Position numbers and translations under genes: made by a program
Source: Catellatospora methionotrophica
Lineage (GTDB): Bacteria; Actinomycetota; Actinomycetes; Mycobacteriales; Micromonosporaceae
Assembly (NCBI RefSeq): GCF_011297335.1
Contig: NZ_JAAOTJ010000005.1
Span: 333,970 to 397,969, forward strand
Direction: 5' to 3'
DNA: 64,000 bases
Part shown: positions 25,653 through 34,536 of the stretch, in pieces
Numbering within the stretch: position 1 is the stretch's first letter
How the letters are laid out: each line of letters opens with the position of its first letter
The notes under the pieces: model-generated
What the model saw: only the letters and a program-made list of their open reading frames with translations
Database searches by the model: none
Told to the model about the DNA's origin: nothing

Positions 25653-26402
25653 ATGGAACTCGACAGCGCCGGGGTCCCGGCGAACATCGCCGCCGCATGG
25701 GGCCTGCGTGAGCGCCCCGGCAAGGGGCCCAAGCCGGGACTGAGCCTGGACGGCATCGTGCAGGCCGGCATCAGGGTCGCCGCGGCCGACGGCATCGGCG
25801 CGGTCTCCATGAGCCGGGTCGCCGCCGAGGCGGGCGCGTCCACCATGGCGCTCTACCGGTACGTCCGGGCCAAGGACGAGCTGCTCGAACTGATGATGGA
25901 CGCGGCCATCGGCGACCCGCCGCCACTGGACCCCGACGGCGGCTGGCGCGCCGGGCTGACCGCCTGGGCGTGGGCCTGCCGCGAGGTCTACCTGAGGCAG
26001 CCGTGGACGCTGCGGGTGCCCATCAGCGGCCCGCCCGCCACCCCGCACCAGCTCGGCTGGATGGACGCCGGACTGGCCGCGCTCGCCGACACCGCGCTGC
26101 GCGAGGAGGAGAAACTCTCGATCGTGCTGCTGTTCAGCATGTACGTCCGCAACGAGGCCACCGTGGCCGTGGACATGCAGACGGCGGTGGAGGCGGTCGA
26201 CTCCAACCTGGACGAGGCCATCGCGACCTACGGCAAGCTGCTGCGGCTGCTCGTCGAACCGGCCCGGTTCCCCGCGCTGGCACGCGTCATCGAGGCCGGG
26301 GTGCTCGACCGGGCGGACGAGCCGTACGAGGAGTTCGTGTTCGGGCTGGAACGCATCCTCGACGGCGTCGGACTGCTCATCGCCCAGCGGGCGGGCAGCT
26401 GA
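25653..26402 (+). CDS. TetR-family repressor of the divergent MFS exporter
   Basis: 249 aa. An N-terminal TetR helix-turn-helix (about 32-78, MSRVAAEAGASTMALYRYV) and a C-terminal domain of the TetR/ActR-like (TetR_C) type are present. ATG at 25653 is preceded by AGGTG; an in-frame ATG at 25617 would add 12 residues. Its position opposite an efflux pump, with three shared operators, indicates a drug-responsive repressor that also limits its own synthesis. The ligand is unknown. Confidence 0.85.
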   Translation: MELDSAGVPANIAAAWGLRERPGKGPKPGLSLDGIVQAGIRVAAADGIGAVSMSRVAAEAGASTMALYRYVRAKDELLELMMDAAIGDPPPLDPDGGWRAGLTAWAWACREVYLRQPWTLRVPISGPPATPHQLGWMDAGLAALADTALREEEKLSIVLLFSMYVRNEATVAVDMQTAVEAVDSNLDEAIATYGKLLRLLVEPARFPALARVIEAGVLDRADEPYEEFVFGLERILDGVGLLIAQRAGS

Positions 26403-26432
26403 CCATCCGGGGTGGACGGTACGGTCTCTGTC

Positions 26433-27824
26433 GTGACGGACCTCCCCTCTCCGCCCGCTTTCGTGGCGACCCCGGTAGCGCGGCACGGCATCGCCTGGTC
26501 ACTGCGGCAGCTGGCAGCGGTGCTCGGCACCGTCGGCGTGCTGCTGGCGCGGCACTGGCCCGTGCTGTTCGCGCTGGTCTTCGCCGGGTTCGCGGCCCGG
26601 CGCGGGGTGACCCTGCTGGCCGTGCAGGTCAGCAAGCTCGACGGCGTACTCGGCTTCCTGGTGTTCGCCCTCGTCCCGGTCGCGGTGATGACGGCTCTGG
26701 TGCTGATGCTGCGCGTGCTGTCGCGCTCGCTGCCCGCCACCACGCCGGACGGCGAGCCCGGACAGCGTTTCCGCACCCTGGCTCACGTGGCGAGCGTGCT
26801 GCTGCCGTTCATCGTGGTGTACGCCTCCTACGGCTACTTCGAGGCCGACCGGGACAACTACCTGCTGGAGATCATCGCCGACGAACACAGCAAGGCCGAG
26901 GCGATCACGGACCCGTCCGCGCTGGTGCTCGACGAGCGCCTGCCGTTCACGCTGAACACGACACTCGTCGTGGTGTCGCTCGCGGCGATGCTGCTGCGCT
27001 TCCTGCTCGGGCTGCGCTTCGCCCGGCTGTGGAGCTGGATCGGCTTCGTGCGGGCCTACCTGGAGGTGCTGTCGCTGACACTGGTGACGTTGTTCGTGAC
27101 GCGGGTCAGCGAGCAGGTGCTGCCCTATATCGAGCACCGGCAGGCGTACCAGTGGGTGCTGTCGGGCTGGCATCAGGTCGTCGCTCAGCTCGGGGCGCTG
27201 GAGGGGCCGGTCCGGGCCGTCGGGCTCTGGTTCTCGGAGCTGTTCATGTCGCTGGACGTCGTGCTGGTCGTGCCGCTGGCCTGGCTGGTCGTCGGCGCCG
27301 TGGTGTACGGCCAGAGCGTCGGCACGCCGCCGCTGAGCCCGAAAGCCGCCCGGCGTGCGGTCCAGGCGGCCCGGCGTTGGGCGAAGCTGCCGGCGCCGGT
27401 GCGGCGGCTGAGCGCGGCGAGCACCGCCAGCGTGCGGGAGACCCTGGAGCCGCTGGCACACAGCTTCCGCCTGATGGCACACGCGGGCAAGGTGCCGATA
27501 GTGCTGTTCTGCGTGCTGTTCATCGCCGTGCAGACGCTGCCGACGTGGCTGTGGGAGCTGGAGCGGGCGCTGATCGGCGCGCAGGACCTGAACTTCGTGT
27601 GGCGGCCGGTGTCGGGCCCGCTCAGCGTGCTGAACGACGCGATCAGCATGGTGCTGCTGCTGTGCCTGGTCGCCGCGACCGTCGACCGGGTGCTGCGGGT
27701 GCAGTCAGCTCCGGTCGAACCGCACGTACCGGGTCTGGTCGACGGTGCCGAAGGAGACCCGCACCGCGGCGATGTCGACCCCGCGCGGCGTGACGAACAG
27801 GGCCACGGTCTGGTGCCGGCCTGA
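26433..27824 (+). CDS. Polytopic membrane protein of unknown function
   Basis: 463 aa from GTG at 26433 (7 bases after TACGGT, leaderless-type). About seven or eight hydrophobic segments are visible, beginning WPVLFALVFAGFAARRGVTLL and ending ISMVLLLCLVAATVDRVL. No family is recognised. The last ~40 codons (from about 27705) read antisense into the 3' end of the convergent gene, a 120-base overlap. The tail (EGDPHRGDVDPARRDEQGH) looks like shadow sequence, so the true stop may have been lost. The three minus-strand envelope genes next to it may share its function. Confidence 0.75.
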   Translation: MTDLPSPPAFVATPVARHGIAWSLRQLAAVLGTVGVLLARHWPVLFALVFAGFAARRGVTLLAVQVSKLDGVLGFLVFALVPVAVMTALVLMLRVLSRSLPATTPDGEPGQRFRTLAHVASVLLPFIVVYASYGYFEADRDNYLLEIIADEHSKAEAITDPSALVLDERLPFTLNTTLVVVSLAAMLLRFLLGLRFARLWSWIGFVRAYLEVLSLTLVTLFVTRVSEQVLPYIEHRQAYQWVLSGWHQVVAQLGALEGPVRAVGLWFSELFMSLDVVLVVPLAWLVVGAVVYGQSVGTPPLSPKAARRAVQAARRWAKLPAPVRRLSAASTASVRETLEPLAHSFRLMAHAGKVPIVLFCVLFIAVQTLPTWLWELERALIGAQDLNFVWRPVSGPLSVLNDAISMVLLLCLVAATVDRVLRVQSAPVEPHVPGLVDGAEGDPHRGDVDPARRDEQGHGLVPA

Positions 27825-28271
27825 CGCGGCGGGCACCGGGCTGTTGTCCGGCTTGCAGTTGCCCAGCGGCGCGCTGACCAGGCTCAGCTCCAGCGGCTGG
27901 TCGCCGTACAGGTTGCCGGCCGTGTCCTCGACGCTGATCTCGCAGTACGGCACCTGCTCCGGGTCGGCCGGTCCCTCGACGTCGAGCACCACCCGCCACG
28001 CGGTGACGTTCTCGGGCAGGGCGAGGGGTCGGCCGCCGGAGCGCTTCAGGTCGGTGGCCGGGGCCAGCTCGGCGACCCGCACCCGGACACCGGCGAAGTC
28101 GGCGACCCCGTCGGTGGCAGGCAACACCGCGGCGGGCCTGCCGCGCTGCCAGAACTCCAGATCGGAGTAGCCCGCCGCGGCAAGCATCAGGGCCAGTGCC
28201 GGGAGCAGCGCGATCAGGCCCCACACGTTACGCCGCCACCAGCCGCGGCCGAGCGAGTCCGGGCCCCTCAT
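27705..28271 (-). CDS. Membrane-anchored extracytoplasmic protein (188 aa)
   Basis: One N-terminal membrane segment (VWGLIALLPALALMLAAAGY) is followed by an extracytoplasmic beta-rich domain with two cysteines (C in VPYCEIS and in LGNCKPDNS). It resembles small beta-sandwich domains of the telokin-like/DUF4352 kind, but I cannot assign it. The ATG overlaps the TGA of the preceding gene (ATGA), showing translational coupling. Third gene of a three-gene operon; its 3' end overlaps the convergent membrane protein ORF. Confidence 0.7.
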   Translation of the reverse strand: MRGPDSLGRGWWRRNVWGLIALLPALALMLAAAGYSDLEFWQRGRPAAVLPATDGVADFAGVRVRVAELAPATDLKRSGGRPLALPENVTAWRVVLDVEGPADPEQVPYCEISVEDTAGNLYGDQPLELSLVSAPLGNCKPDNSPVPAASGRHQTVALFVTPRGVDIAAVRVSFGTVDQTRYVRFDRS

Positions 28272-28837
28272 GACAGCGCCTTCGGGGCGAGCAGGGTGGT
28301 GGGCTCGGCCGAGCAGGCCGCGCCGTCGGAGATGGGCAGCCTGATCTCGGCCATGGAGTCCATCCGCTGGTCGATGCTGTTGTCGGCGAGCAGCAGGGTC
28401 AGGCTGCCCGCGGCCGCGGTCGGCACCTCGATGGCGATCTCCCCCTCGTAGGGCAGGCCAGGCTGCATGACGTGCCCGCCCGTGACCAGGTTCAGGGTGA
28501 CCCGGTCGGTGGTCTGGTAGACCCGGCCCGCCCCGTCACGCGCGGCGGCGTACGCGATGCTGGTCGGTTTGAACCGCGCGCCCACCCGCAGCTTGGCGAC
28601 GATCCAGACCCCCTGGGTGTCCAGAATGGTGTCGCCGATGCGCAGTGCGGCCGCGCAGCGCACCAGCTGCACCTGGGCGGTGAAGGTGCGGGCGGCGACC
28701 TCGGTGCCGACCTCCCCGGCCACCGGGAAGGGGCGCAGGTTGTGGTTGAAGTTGGGTTCGGCGCTCTGGATGGCCTGACCGGCGGCGAGCGCGGCCAGCA
28801 CGAAGGCGGCGTATCCCAGGCGGCGCAGCAGCTTCAC
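28268..28837 (-). CDS. Secreted or anchored beta-rich protein (189 aa)
   Basis: GTG start at 28837 with GGGGAGAAG upstream. An N-terminal hydrophobic segment (GYAAFVLAALAAGQAIQS) may be a signal or anchor. The rest contains the pattern of a small extracytoplasmic beta-sandwich (FTAQVQLVRCAAALRIG, GVWIVAKLRV, VTLNLVTGG), similar in layout to both neighbours, and two cysteines. Function is unknown. Middle gene of the operon, with 4-base overlap to the next gene. Confidence 0.7.
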   Translation of the reverse strand: MKLLRRLGYAAFVLAALAAGQAIQSAEPNFNHNLRPFPVAGEVGTEVAARTFTAQVQLVRCAAALRIGDTILDTQGVWIVAKLRVGARFKPTSIAYAAARDGAGRVYQTTDRVTLNLVTGGHVMQPGLPYEGEIAIEVPTAAAGSLTLLLADNSIDQRMDSMAEIRLPISDGAACSAEPTTLLAPKALS

Positions 28838-28871
28838 GCGTCTTCTCCCCGGCTGGTGGCGGCGGCCCGGC

Positions 28872-29621
28872 TCACGGGGTGGGTCCCGCGCTCGGGGTGC
28901 GGCCGGCCGTCTTCGGGCTCGCGGTCGGCCGGGGGCCGGGCGACGGCGTGCTGCCCGCCGACGGCGACGGGCTGGCCGAGGGAGCTGCCAGGTCGGCCCG
29001 GACCGGCACGGTGACGATGCCCGCGGGTGTGACGTCGCCGCCGGTGTCGGAGTCCATCCAGTACCACGCGCTGCTGAGGCTGTCCTCGCGGTAGGTGCGC
29101 TGCTTGACGGACACGGTGATCGAGGAGGGCACGGGCGCGTCGCCCGACTGCTCCCAGATGAACAGGACGCGCTCGGGCATGTTCGGCTGCAGCAGGCGCA
29201 GGCGGCTCTTGTCCCGGTCGAGCGCGGCGTCGGCGGGGGTGGGGCTGGTCAGGCCCGTCACGCCGTCCAGCGTCAGCAGGTCGGACGGCAGGATGCTGCT
29301 CTCGTGGGCGGTGATCCGGACCGTGGCGGTCAGCACCAGCCAGCGGTTGGTCTCCTTCTCCAGCCGCAGCTTGCCCAGCACCCGCTGGACGACCGCCCCC
29401 TCGACGGTGACCTCCCAGGGGCCGCCGTAGACGGGCGTGCCCGCGGTGAGCGTCTCCGGTTGCGGGTCGGGCACCGAGTCCAGGCCGCCGAACAGCCCGG
29501 ACACGCCCAGCAGCACCACGGCCACGGCCCAGCGCAGGCCGGGCGTCGCCTGATCGAGCAGCCCCCTGGTCACACTGCGGCTCAGGCCGCCCTGCCCCGT
29601 GACAGACACGTCGGCGAGCAT
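28872..29621 (-). CDS. Membrane-anchored protein with Ser/Pro tail (249 aa)
   Basis: From ATG at 29621. A membrane segment (WAVAVVLLGVSGLFGGL, about 31-47) is followed by a beta-rich extracytoplasmic domain (WEVTVEGAVVQRVLGK, RWLVLTATVRITA) and a C-terminal low-complexity Pro/Ser/Thr tail (about 205-249). The layout mirrors the next two genes, so this is probably an ancient gene triplication. No family assigned. First gene of the operon; it starts about 60 bases after the stop of the aldo-keto reductase gene, with a terminator between. Confidence 0.68.
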   Translation of the reverse strand: MLADVSVTGQGGLSRSVTRGLLDQATPGLRWAVAVVLLGVSGLFGGLDSVPDPQPETLTAGTPVYGGPWEVTVEGAVVQRVLGKLRLEKETNRWLVLTATVRITAHESSILPSDLLTLDGVTGLTSPTPADAALDRDKSRLRLLQPNMPERVLFIWEQSGDAPVPSSITVSVKQRTYREDSLSSAWYWMDSDTGGDVTPAGIVTVPVRADLAAPSASPSPSAGSTPSPGPRPTASPKTAGRTPSAGPTP

Positions 29622-29626
29622 ACGAG

Positions 29627-29666
29627 ACGGACGCCTTGCGGCATAACCGAGCCGCGAGGCGTCCGT
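29627..29666 (-). terminator. Intrinsic terminator after the aldo-keto reductase gene
   Basis: Arms 29627-29642 and 29651-29666 form a 16-bp stem with one G-U pair and loop ATAACCGA, on the downstream side of the aldo-keto reductase stop. Confidence 0.8.
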
Positions 29667-29680
29667 CGGGAGTGGACGTC

Positions 29681-30514
29681 CTATCCCATCCAGGCGAAGA
29701 CGGCCGGATCCGGCCCGATGCGGCCGCCGTTGTCCAGGGTGGCGATCGCGGCCATGTCCTCGTCGTCGAGGGCGAAGTCGAAGACCGCGATGTTCTCGGC
29801 GATCCGCGACGGGGTCACCGACTTGGGGATGACCACGTTGCCCAACTGCAGGTGCCAGCGCAGCACCACCTGCGCCGGGGTCCTGCCGTGCTTGGCCGCC
29901 ACCCGCGCCAGCACCGGGTCGTCGAGCAGGCCCTTGCCCTGGCCGAGCGGGCTCCACGCCTCGGTCGCGATGTCGTGCACCGCATGCAGCTTGCGCAGCT
30001 CCTCCTGCGGGAAACGCGGGTGCAGCTCGATCTGGTTCACCGCGGGCACCACGTCGAACTCGTCGAGCAGGCGGCTCATGGTCTGCACCGTGAAGTTGGA
30101 GACGCCGATGGCGCGTACCCGCTTGTCGGCGTACAGCTTCTCCAGCGCGCGCCAGGCCTCGGTGTAGCGGTCCTGGGACGGGACCGGCCAGTGGATCAGG
30201 TACAGGTCCAGGTAGTCGAGGCCGAGTTTGGCCAGGCTCTCGTCGAACGCGCGCAGGGCCTGGTCGTACTCGTGCTCGGTGTTCCACAGCTTCGTGGTGA
30301 CGAACAGCTCCTCGCGGGGCAGCCCGCTGGCGCGCAGCGCCCGGCCCACGCCCTGCTCGTTGAAGTACAGCTTGGCGGTGTCGATGCTGCGGTAGCCCGA
30401 CTCCAGCGCCGTGGTGACGGCCTTCTCGGCCGTGTCGTCGTCGACCTGCCACACGCCGAATCCGAGTTGGGGCATCGGGACGCCGTTGTTGAGGGTCACG
30501 TCAGGAACGATCAT
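29681..30514 (-). CDS. Aldo/keto reductase (2,5-diketo-D-gluconate reductase type)
   Basis: 277 aa. A TIM-barrel AKR with the full tetrad D45, Y50, K75, H108 (SIDTAKLYFNEQGVG, TTKLWN, LIHWP) and the C-terminal NADPH-binding IPKSVTPSRIAEN. It reduces carbonyls with NADPH; the closest named group is the AKR5-like 2,5-diketogluconate reductases, but the substrate is not certain. ATG at 30514 is chosen for GGAAGA spacing; 30523 is possible. It is divergent from the GH48 cellulase. Confidence 0.9.
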   Translation of the reverse strand: MIVPDVTLNNGVPMPQLGFGVWQVDDDTAEKAVTTALESGYRSIDTAKLYFNEQGVGRALRASGLPREELFVTTKLWNTEHEYDQALRAFDESLAKLGLDYLDLYLIHWPVPSQDRYTEAWRALEKLYADKRVRAIGVSNFTVQTMSRLLDEFDVVPAVNQIELHPRFPQEELRKLHAVHDIATEAWSPLGQGKGLLDDPVLARVAAKHGRTPAQVVLRWHLQLGNVVIPKSVTPSRIAENIAVFDFALDDEDMAAIATLDNGGRIGPDPAVFAWMG

Positions 30515-30621
30515 GCGATCCATTCTTCCAGTGCTCCGGCCCCCACCGACGGCGGTCCGCGCGGCACGGATCGGTGAATCGACGCGCGCCGTGCCGCACC
30601 GCGCGCGAAGGCAGTGACCCC

Positions 30622-30649
30622 TTGCGATGGAAGCGCTCCCATGTAAGAC
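30622..30649 (+). promoter_or_regulatory. GH48 promoter with CebR-like operator in the spacer
   Basis: TTGCGA (30622-30627) and TAAGAC (30644-30649) are separated by 16 bases. Fourteen of these positions plus flank are TGGAAGCGCTCCCA (30628-30641), one base from the CebR consensus TGGGAGCGCTCCCA. Repressor binding would block the polymerase directly. The same 14-mer stands before the GH9 gene (58433-58446). Confidence 0.7.
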
Positions 30650-30796
30650 TGATCGGAATTCGCGACCGGGAGCCATCGTTCGCGCGACACGGCACGTCAG
30701 GGCACGGACGCGCCGTTGCTGCACCGCCGTCACCGCTGACGGTTCGAACGGTTTCCCGCCGGGACGTGGTCCCGGCGTCTTCGCGAGGAGTTCATC

Positions 30797-33748
30797 TTGT
30801 TGCACCTACTGCGGCGTTCCCGCCACAGAGTCCTGCGGCGCTCAGGCGCCGTCGCCACGGCGGCGGTCGTCGCCCTCGGCGGTCTGGTGGTGGCGGCGAG
30901 CCCGGCCCAGGCCGCAGTCGCCTGCGAGGTCGTCTACACCGCCAATCCGTGGACCGAAGCCCCCGGCTCCGGCGGGTTCACCGCCAACATGACCCTGAAG
31001 AACCTCGGCGACCCGTGGACGAGCTGGACGCTCGGCTTCACGCTGCCCTCCGGGCAGACCGTCACCCTGCCCGGCTGGTCGGCGAACTTCACCGCGTCCG
31101 GCCAGAACATCACCGCCACGAACCTGAACTACAACGGCAACGTGCCCGCCAACGGCTCGACCGGCATCGGCTTCAACGGCCGCTGGAGCGGTACGTACTC
31201 CTCGCCGACGTCGTTCACGATCAACGGCACGGCGTGCACCGGGGCCAACCCGGCGCCGACGGTGAGCATCACCGCCCCGGCCAACAACACCCACTACACC
31301 GCCCCGGCGGCGTTCACCATCGCGGCGACCGCGGCGGACACCTCGCCCGGCACCGTGTCGAAGGTGGAGTTCTACCGCGACGGGCTGCTGCTCGGCTCGG
31401 ACACCGCGTCCCCGTACACCTGGGACGTCTCGGCGCTGCCGGTCGGCACGTACGTCTTCCAGGCGAAGGCGACCGACAACGGCGGCGCGACCGCGACGGC
31501 GAACACCACGGTCGTCGTGGACGCCTCCGTCGCGCCGAAGATCCTGGTCAACGGTGCCGCGACGGCGGCGGTGAGTGTGCCCGAGGGTGGCACGAACACG
31601 TTCAAGGTGAAGCTGTCGGCCGCGCCGTCGGCGAACCTGACCGTGGCCGTGGCCCGTACTGCCGGTGACACCGACGTGTCGGTCTCCACCGGCGCGACGC
31701 TGACGTTCAGCACCACCAACTGGGGCACCGAGCAGACGGTGACCCTGGCGGCGGCGCAGGACGCGGACAACGCCTCCGGCTCGGCGACGGTCACGGCCAG
31801 CGCCACCGGGTACGACCCCGGCGTGGTCACCGCGACCGAGGCCGACGACGAGGTCAACGTCTACACGCAGCGCTTCATCGAGCAGTACAACAAGATCAAG
31901 AACACGGCCAACGGGTACTTCTCGCCCGAGGGCGTGCCGTACCACTCGATCGAGACCCTGATCGTCGAGGCGCCCGACTACGGCCACGAGACCACCAGCG
32001 AGGCGTTCTCCTACTGGCTGTGGCTGGAGGCCTACTACGGCCGGTTCACCCAGGACTGGACCAGGTTCAACCAGGCCTGGACGGTGATGGAGCAGTACAT
32101 CATCCCGTCGGCCGCCGACCAGCCCAACGCGGGCGTCGCGGGCACCCCGCAGTACGCGGCCGAGCACCTCACCCCGGCCAACTACCCCTCGCAGCTCCAG
32201 CCGAGCGTCCCCGTCGGGGTCGACCCGCTGCGCAGCGAGCTGACCAGCACCTACGGCAACGGCAGCATCTACGGCATGCACTGGCTGCTCGACGTCGACA
32301 ACAAGTACGGCTTCGGCCGGTGCGGCAACGGGACCACGCGTCCGGCGTACATCAACACCTTCCAGCGGGGCCCGCAGGAGTCGGTGTGGGAGACCATCCC
32401 GCAGCCGAGCTGCGACAACCTCAACCACGGCGGCACCAACGGCTACCTGGACCTGTACGTCAAGGAGTCCAGCGCGCCCGCCGCGCAGTGGAAGTACACC
32501 AACGCCCCCGACGCCGACGCCCGCGCCATCGAGGCGGCCTACTGGGCGCTGACCTGGGCCACCGAGCAGGGCAAGCAGTCGCAGATCGCGTCCACGCTGA
32601 CCAAGGCGGCGAAGATGGGCGACTACCTGCGCTACGCCATGTTCGACAAGTACTTCAAGAAGATCGGCAACTGCGTCGGCGCGACCACCTGCGCCGCCGG
32701 GACCGGCCGTGACTCGATGCACTACCTGATGTCCTGGTACTACGCCTGGGGCGGCGGACTCACGTCGGCCTGGTCGTGGCGCATCGGCTCCAGCTTCAAC
32801 CACTTCGGCTACCAGAACCCCATGGCGGCGTACGCCCTGGCCAACGTCAACGCGCTGAAGCCGCAGTCGCCGACCGCGAACGCGGACTGGACGAACAGCT
32901 TCAACCGCCAGCTGGAGTTCTACCAGTGGCTGCAGTCGGCCGAGGGCGGCATCGCCGGCGGCGCGACCAACAGCTGGGCGGGCTCCTACGCGACACCGCC
33001 CGCGAACACGCCCACCTTCTACGGCATGTTCTACGACGAGAAGCCGGTCTACCACGACCCGCCGTCGAACCAGTGGTTCGGCATGCAGGTCTGGTCGATG
33101 GGCCGCATCGCCGAGCTGTACTACGCCACCGGCAACCTCAAGGCCAAGGCGCTGCTCGACAAGTGGGTGCCGTGGGCCGTCGCCAACACCACGGTCAGCG
33201 GCACGAACTTCGCCGTCCCGTCCGAGCTGGGCTGGTCCGGTGCTCCCGCGACCTGGAACCCGTCCAGCCCGGCCGCCAACACCGGCCTGCACGTCACGGT
33301 GACCAGCACCGGCCAGGACGTCGGCGTCGCCGCGTCACTGGCCCGCGCGCTGCTGTTCTACGCCGCCAAGTCCGGCAACGCCGCGGCGAAGACCACCGGC
33401 AAGGGCCTCATCGACGCGCTGTACGCCCGCGCCGAGAGCAAGGGCGTGTCGACGACGGAGACCCGCGGGGACTACTCGCGGTTCGACGACACCTACAACG
33501 CCACCACCGGCCAGGGCATCTTCGTCCCGTCCGGCTGGACCGGCGACATGCCCAACGGTGACATAATCACCGCGGGCAAGACGTTCCTCGATATCCGGTC
33601 CTGGTACAAGCAGGACCCGGACTGGGCGAAGGTGCAGGCCCACCTTGACGGCGGACCCGCCCCGAGCTTCAACTACCACCGGTTCTGGGCGCAGAGCGAC
33701 GTGGCGATGGCCTTCGCCGACTTCGCCGCCCTGTTCCCCAACGGCTGA
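30797..33748 (+). CDS. Secreted GH48 exocellulase with CBM2, Ig-like and Calx-beta-like modules
   Basis: 983 aa from TTG at 30797 (AGGAG 6 bases before). Signal peptide to about residue 39; CBM2 about 41-150 (CEVVYTANPW ... NGTACTG); Ig-like domain 151-241; a Calx-beta-like domain about 245-350; GH48 catalytic domain about 355-983. The GH48 acid region includes E402 in TTSEAFSYW. GH48 enzymes cut cellulose processively from reducing ends, releasing cellobiose, and work with GH9 enzymes such as the one at 55408. The two extra domains between CBM2 and GH48 are unusual compared with simple CBM-linker-GH48 forms. Confidence 0.92.
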   Translation: MLHLLRRSRHRVLRRSGAVATAAVVALGGLVVAASPAQAAVACEVVYTANPWTEAPGSGGFTANMTLKNLGDPWTSWTLGFTLPSGQTVTLPGWSANFTASGQNITATNLNYNGNVPANGSTGIGFNGRWSGTYSSPTSFTINGTACTGANPAPTVSITAPANNTHYTAPAAFTIAATAADTSPGTVSKVEFYRDGLLLGSDTASPYTWDVSALPVGTYVFQAKATDNGGATATANTTVVVDASVAPKILVNGAATAAVSVPEGGTNTFKVKLSAAPSANLTVAVARTAGDTDVSVSTGATLTFSTTNWGTEQTVTLAAAQDADNASGSATVTASATGYDPGVVTATEADDEVNVYTQRFIEQYNKIKNTANGYFSPEGVPYHSIETLIVEAPDYGHETTSEAFSYWLWLEAYYGRFTQDWTRFNQAWTVMEQYIIPSAADQPNAGVAGTPQYAAEHLTPANYPSQLQPSVPVGVDPLRSELTSTYGNGSIYGMHWLLDVDNKYGFGRCGNGTTRPAYINTFQRGPQESVWETIPQPSCDNLNHGGTNGYLDLYVKESSAPAAQWKYTNAPDADARAIEAAYWALTWATEQGKQSQIASTLTKAAKMGDYLRYAMFDKYFKKIGNCVGATTCAAGTGRDSMHYLMSWYYAWGGGLTSAWSWRIGSSFNHFGYQNPMAAYALANVNALKPQSPTANADWTNSFNRQLEFYQWLQSAEGGIAGGATNSWAGSYATPPANTPTFYGMFYDEKPVYHDPPSNQWFGMQVWSMGRIAELYYATGNLKAKALLDKWVPWAVANTTVSGTNFAVPSELGWSGAPATWNPSSPAANTGLHVTVTSTGQDVGVAASLARALLFYAAKSGNAAAKTTGKGLIDALYARAESKGVSTTETRGDYSRFDDTYNATTGQGIFVPSGWTGDMPNGDIITAGKTFLDIRSWYKQDPDWAKVQAHLDGGPAPSFNYHRFWAQSDVAMAFADFAALFPNG

Positions 33749-33769
33749 CCCCGGACAGCCGCAATAAAC

Positions 33770-33799
33770 GGCGGGCGCCCCTGCACAGGGGCGCCCGCC
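33770..33799 (+). terminator. Intrinsic terminator after GH48
   Basis: Arms 33770-33781 and 33788-33799 give a perfect 12-bp G/C stem with loop TGCACA, 21 bases after the stop. Confidence 0.8.
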
Positions 33800-33884
33800 G
33801 CCTTGCCAATCCGCTTCACGCACGGCACCGCACCCCGAACCGCGATCAAGGTGCGGACGGTGCCCGGCTCATCGAAAGCACGTT

Positions 33885-33952
33885 CAAGATCTGTTTTTGT
33901 GGACGCTGGGTGCCGCTATAGGGGCGTCCAGCGTCCACAAAAACAAATCTTG
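33885..33952. repeat. Palindrome F between GH48 and the transporter operon
   Basis: Arms 33885-33909 and 33928-33952 pair at 24 of 25 positions, with outer sequence CAAGATCTGTTTTTGTGG. It resembles palindrome D (CAAGATCGCTGTTTCGTG) in the outer arm. It lies between the GH48 gene (+), which already has its own terminator, and the stop of the DUF624 gene (-). Confidence 0.82.
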
Positions 33953-33969
33953 GAGTGGCGCGGCGCGCG

Positions 33970-34533
33970 TCAGGGGACGCGGCGGGTGATGGTGTGGAGG
34001 GCGAAGAGGAGGTAGCCGACCAGGAGGGGAGCGGTTACCGGGAGGATGGAGCCCAGGAGGAAGGCGATGCCTACGACGCCCGCGCTGGTGACGATGAGGG
34101 CGGGGCGGGTGACGGCGAGGCGCAGGGCGTGGCGGTAGGTGTGGCCGCGGCCGAGGAACGGGATGGTCAGGGCGACCAGGCCGAGCACGGCGACCGCCGC
34201 GACGGCGGTGACGACCAGGAGTAGTTCGCCGCCGGGGGCCAGGCCCTGGCGGAGCCAGAAGATGTTCAGGCCGAGCAGGAGTGCGACGGCGAGCACCAGC
34301 ACGGTGGCCAGGGCTCCGGGGAGCAGGCGGCGGCCGAAGGTACGCAGCAGGTCGCGGGTGCCGGGCCAGTGGCCGTCGGTGAAGCGTTGGTGCACCGCTT
34401 CGGCTCCGGCGGCGACGGCGGCGCCGGTCGTCACGACCGGCACCGCCGCGACGGTCACCAGGATGCCGACCAGGGCGAGGTCGGCGGCGTCACGCAGGGT
34501 GTCGCGCCAGTCCGTGGTGGTCGTCGCCGTCAT
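33970..34533 (-). CDS. DUF624-like membrane protein linked to a sugar ABC transporter
   Basis: 187 aa with about five transmembrane segments (LALVGILVTVAAVPVVTT, LLPGALATVLVLAVALLLGL, others). DUF624 (YesL-like) proteins are often encoded with oligo-uronide or other sugar ABC transporters in Gram-positive bacteria; their role is unclear. It follows the second permease gene by 3 bases, so it is the last gene of the operon. Confidence 0.75.
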   Translation of the reverse strand: MTATTTTDWRDTLRDAADLALVGILVTVAAVPVVTTGAAVAAGAEAVHQRFTDGHWPGTRDLLRTFGRRLLPGALATVLVLAVALLLGLNIFWLRQGLAPGGELLLVVTAVAAVAVLGLVALTIPFLGRGHTYRHALRLAVTRPALIVTSAGVVGIAFLLGSILPVTAPLLVGYLLFALHTITRRVP

Positions 34534-34536
34534 GGT

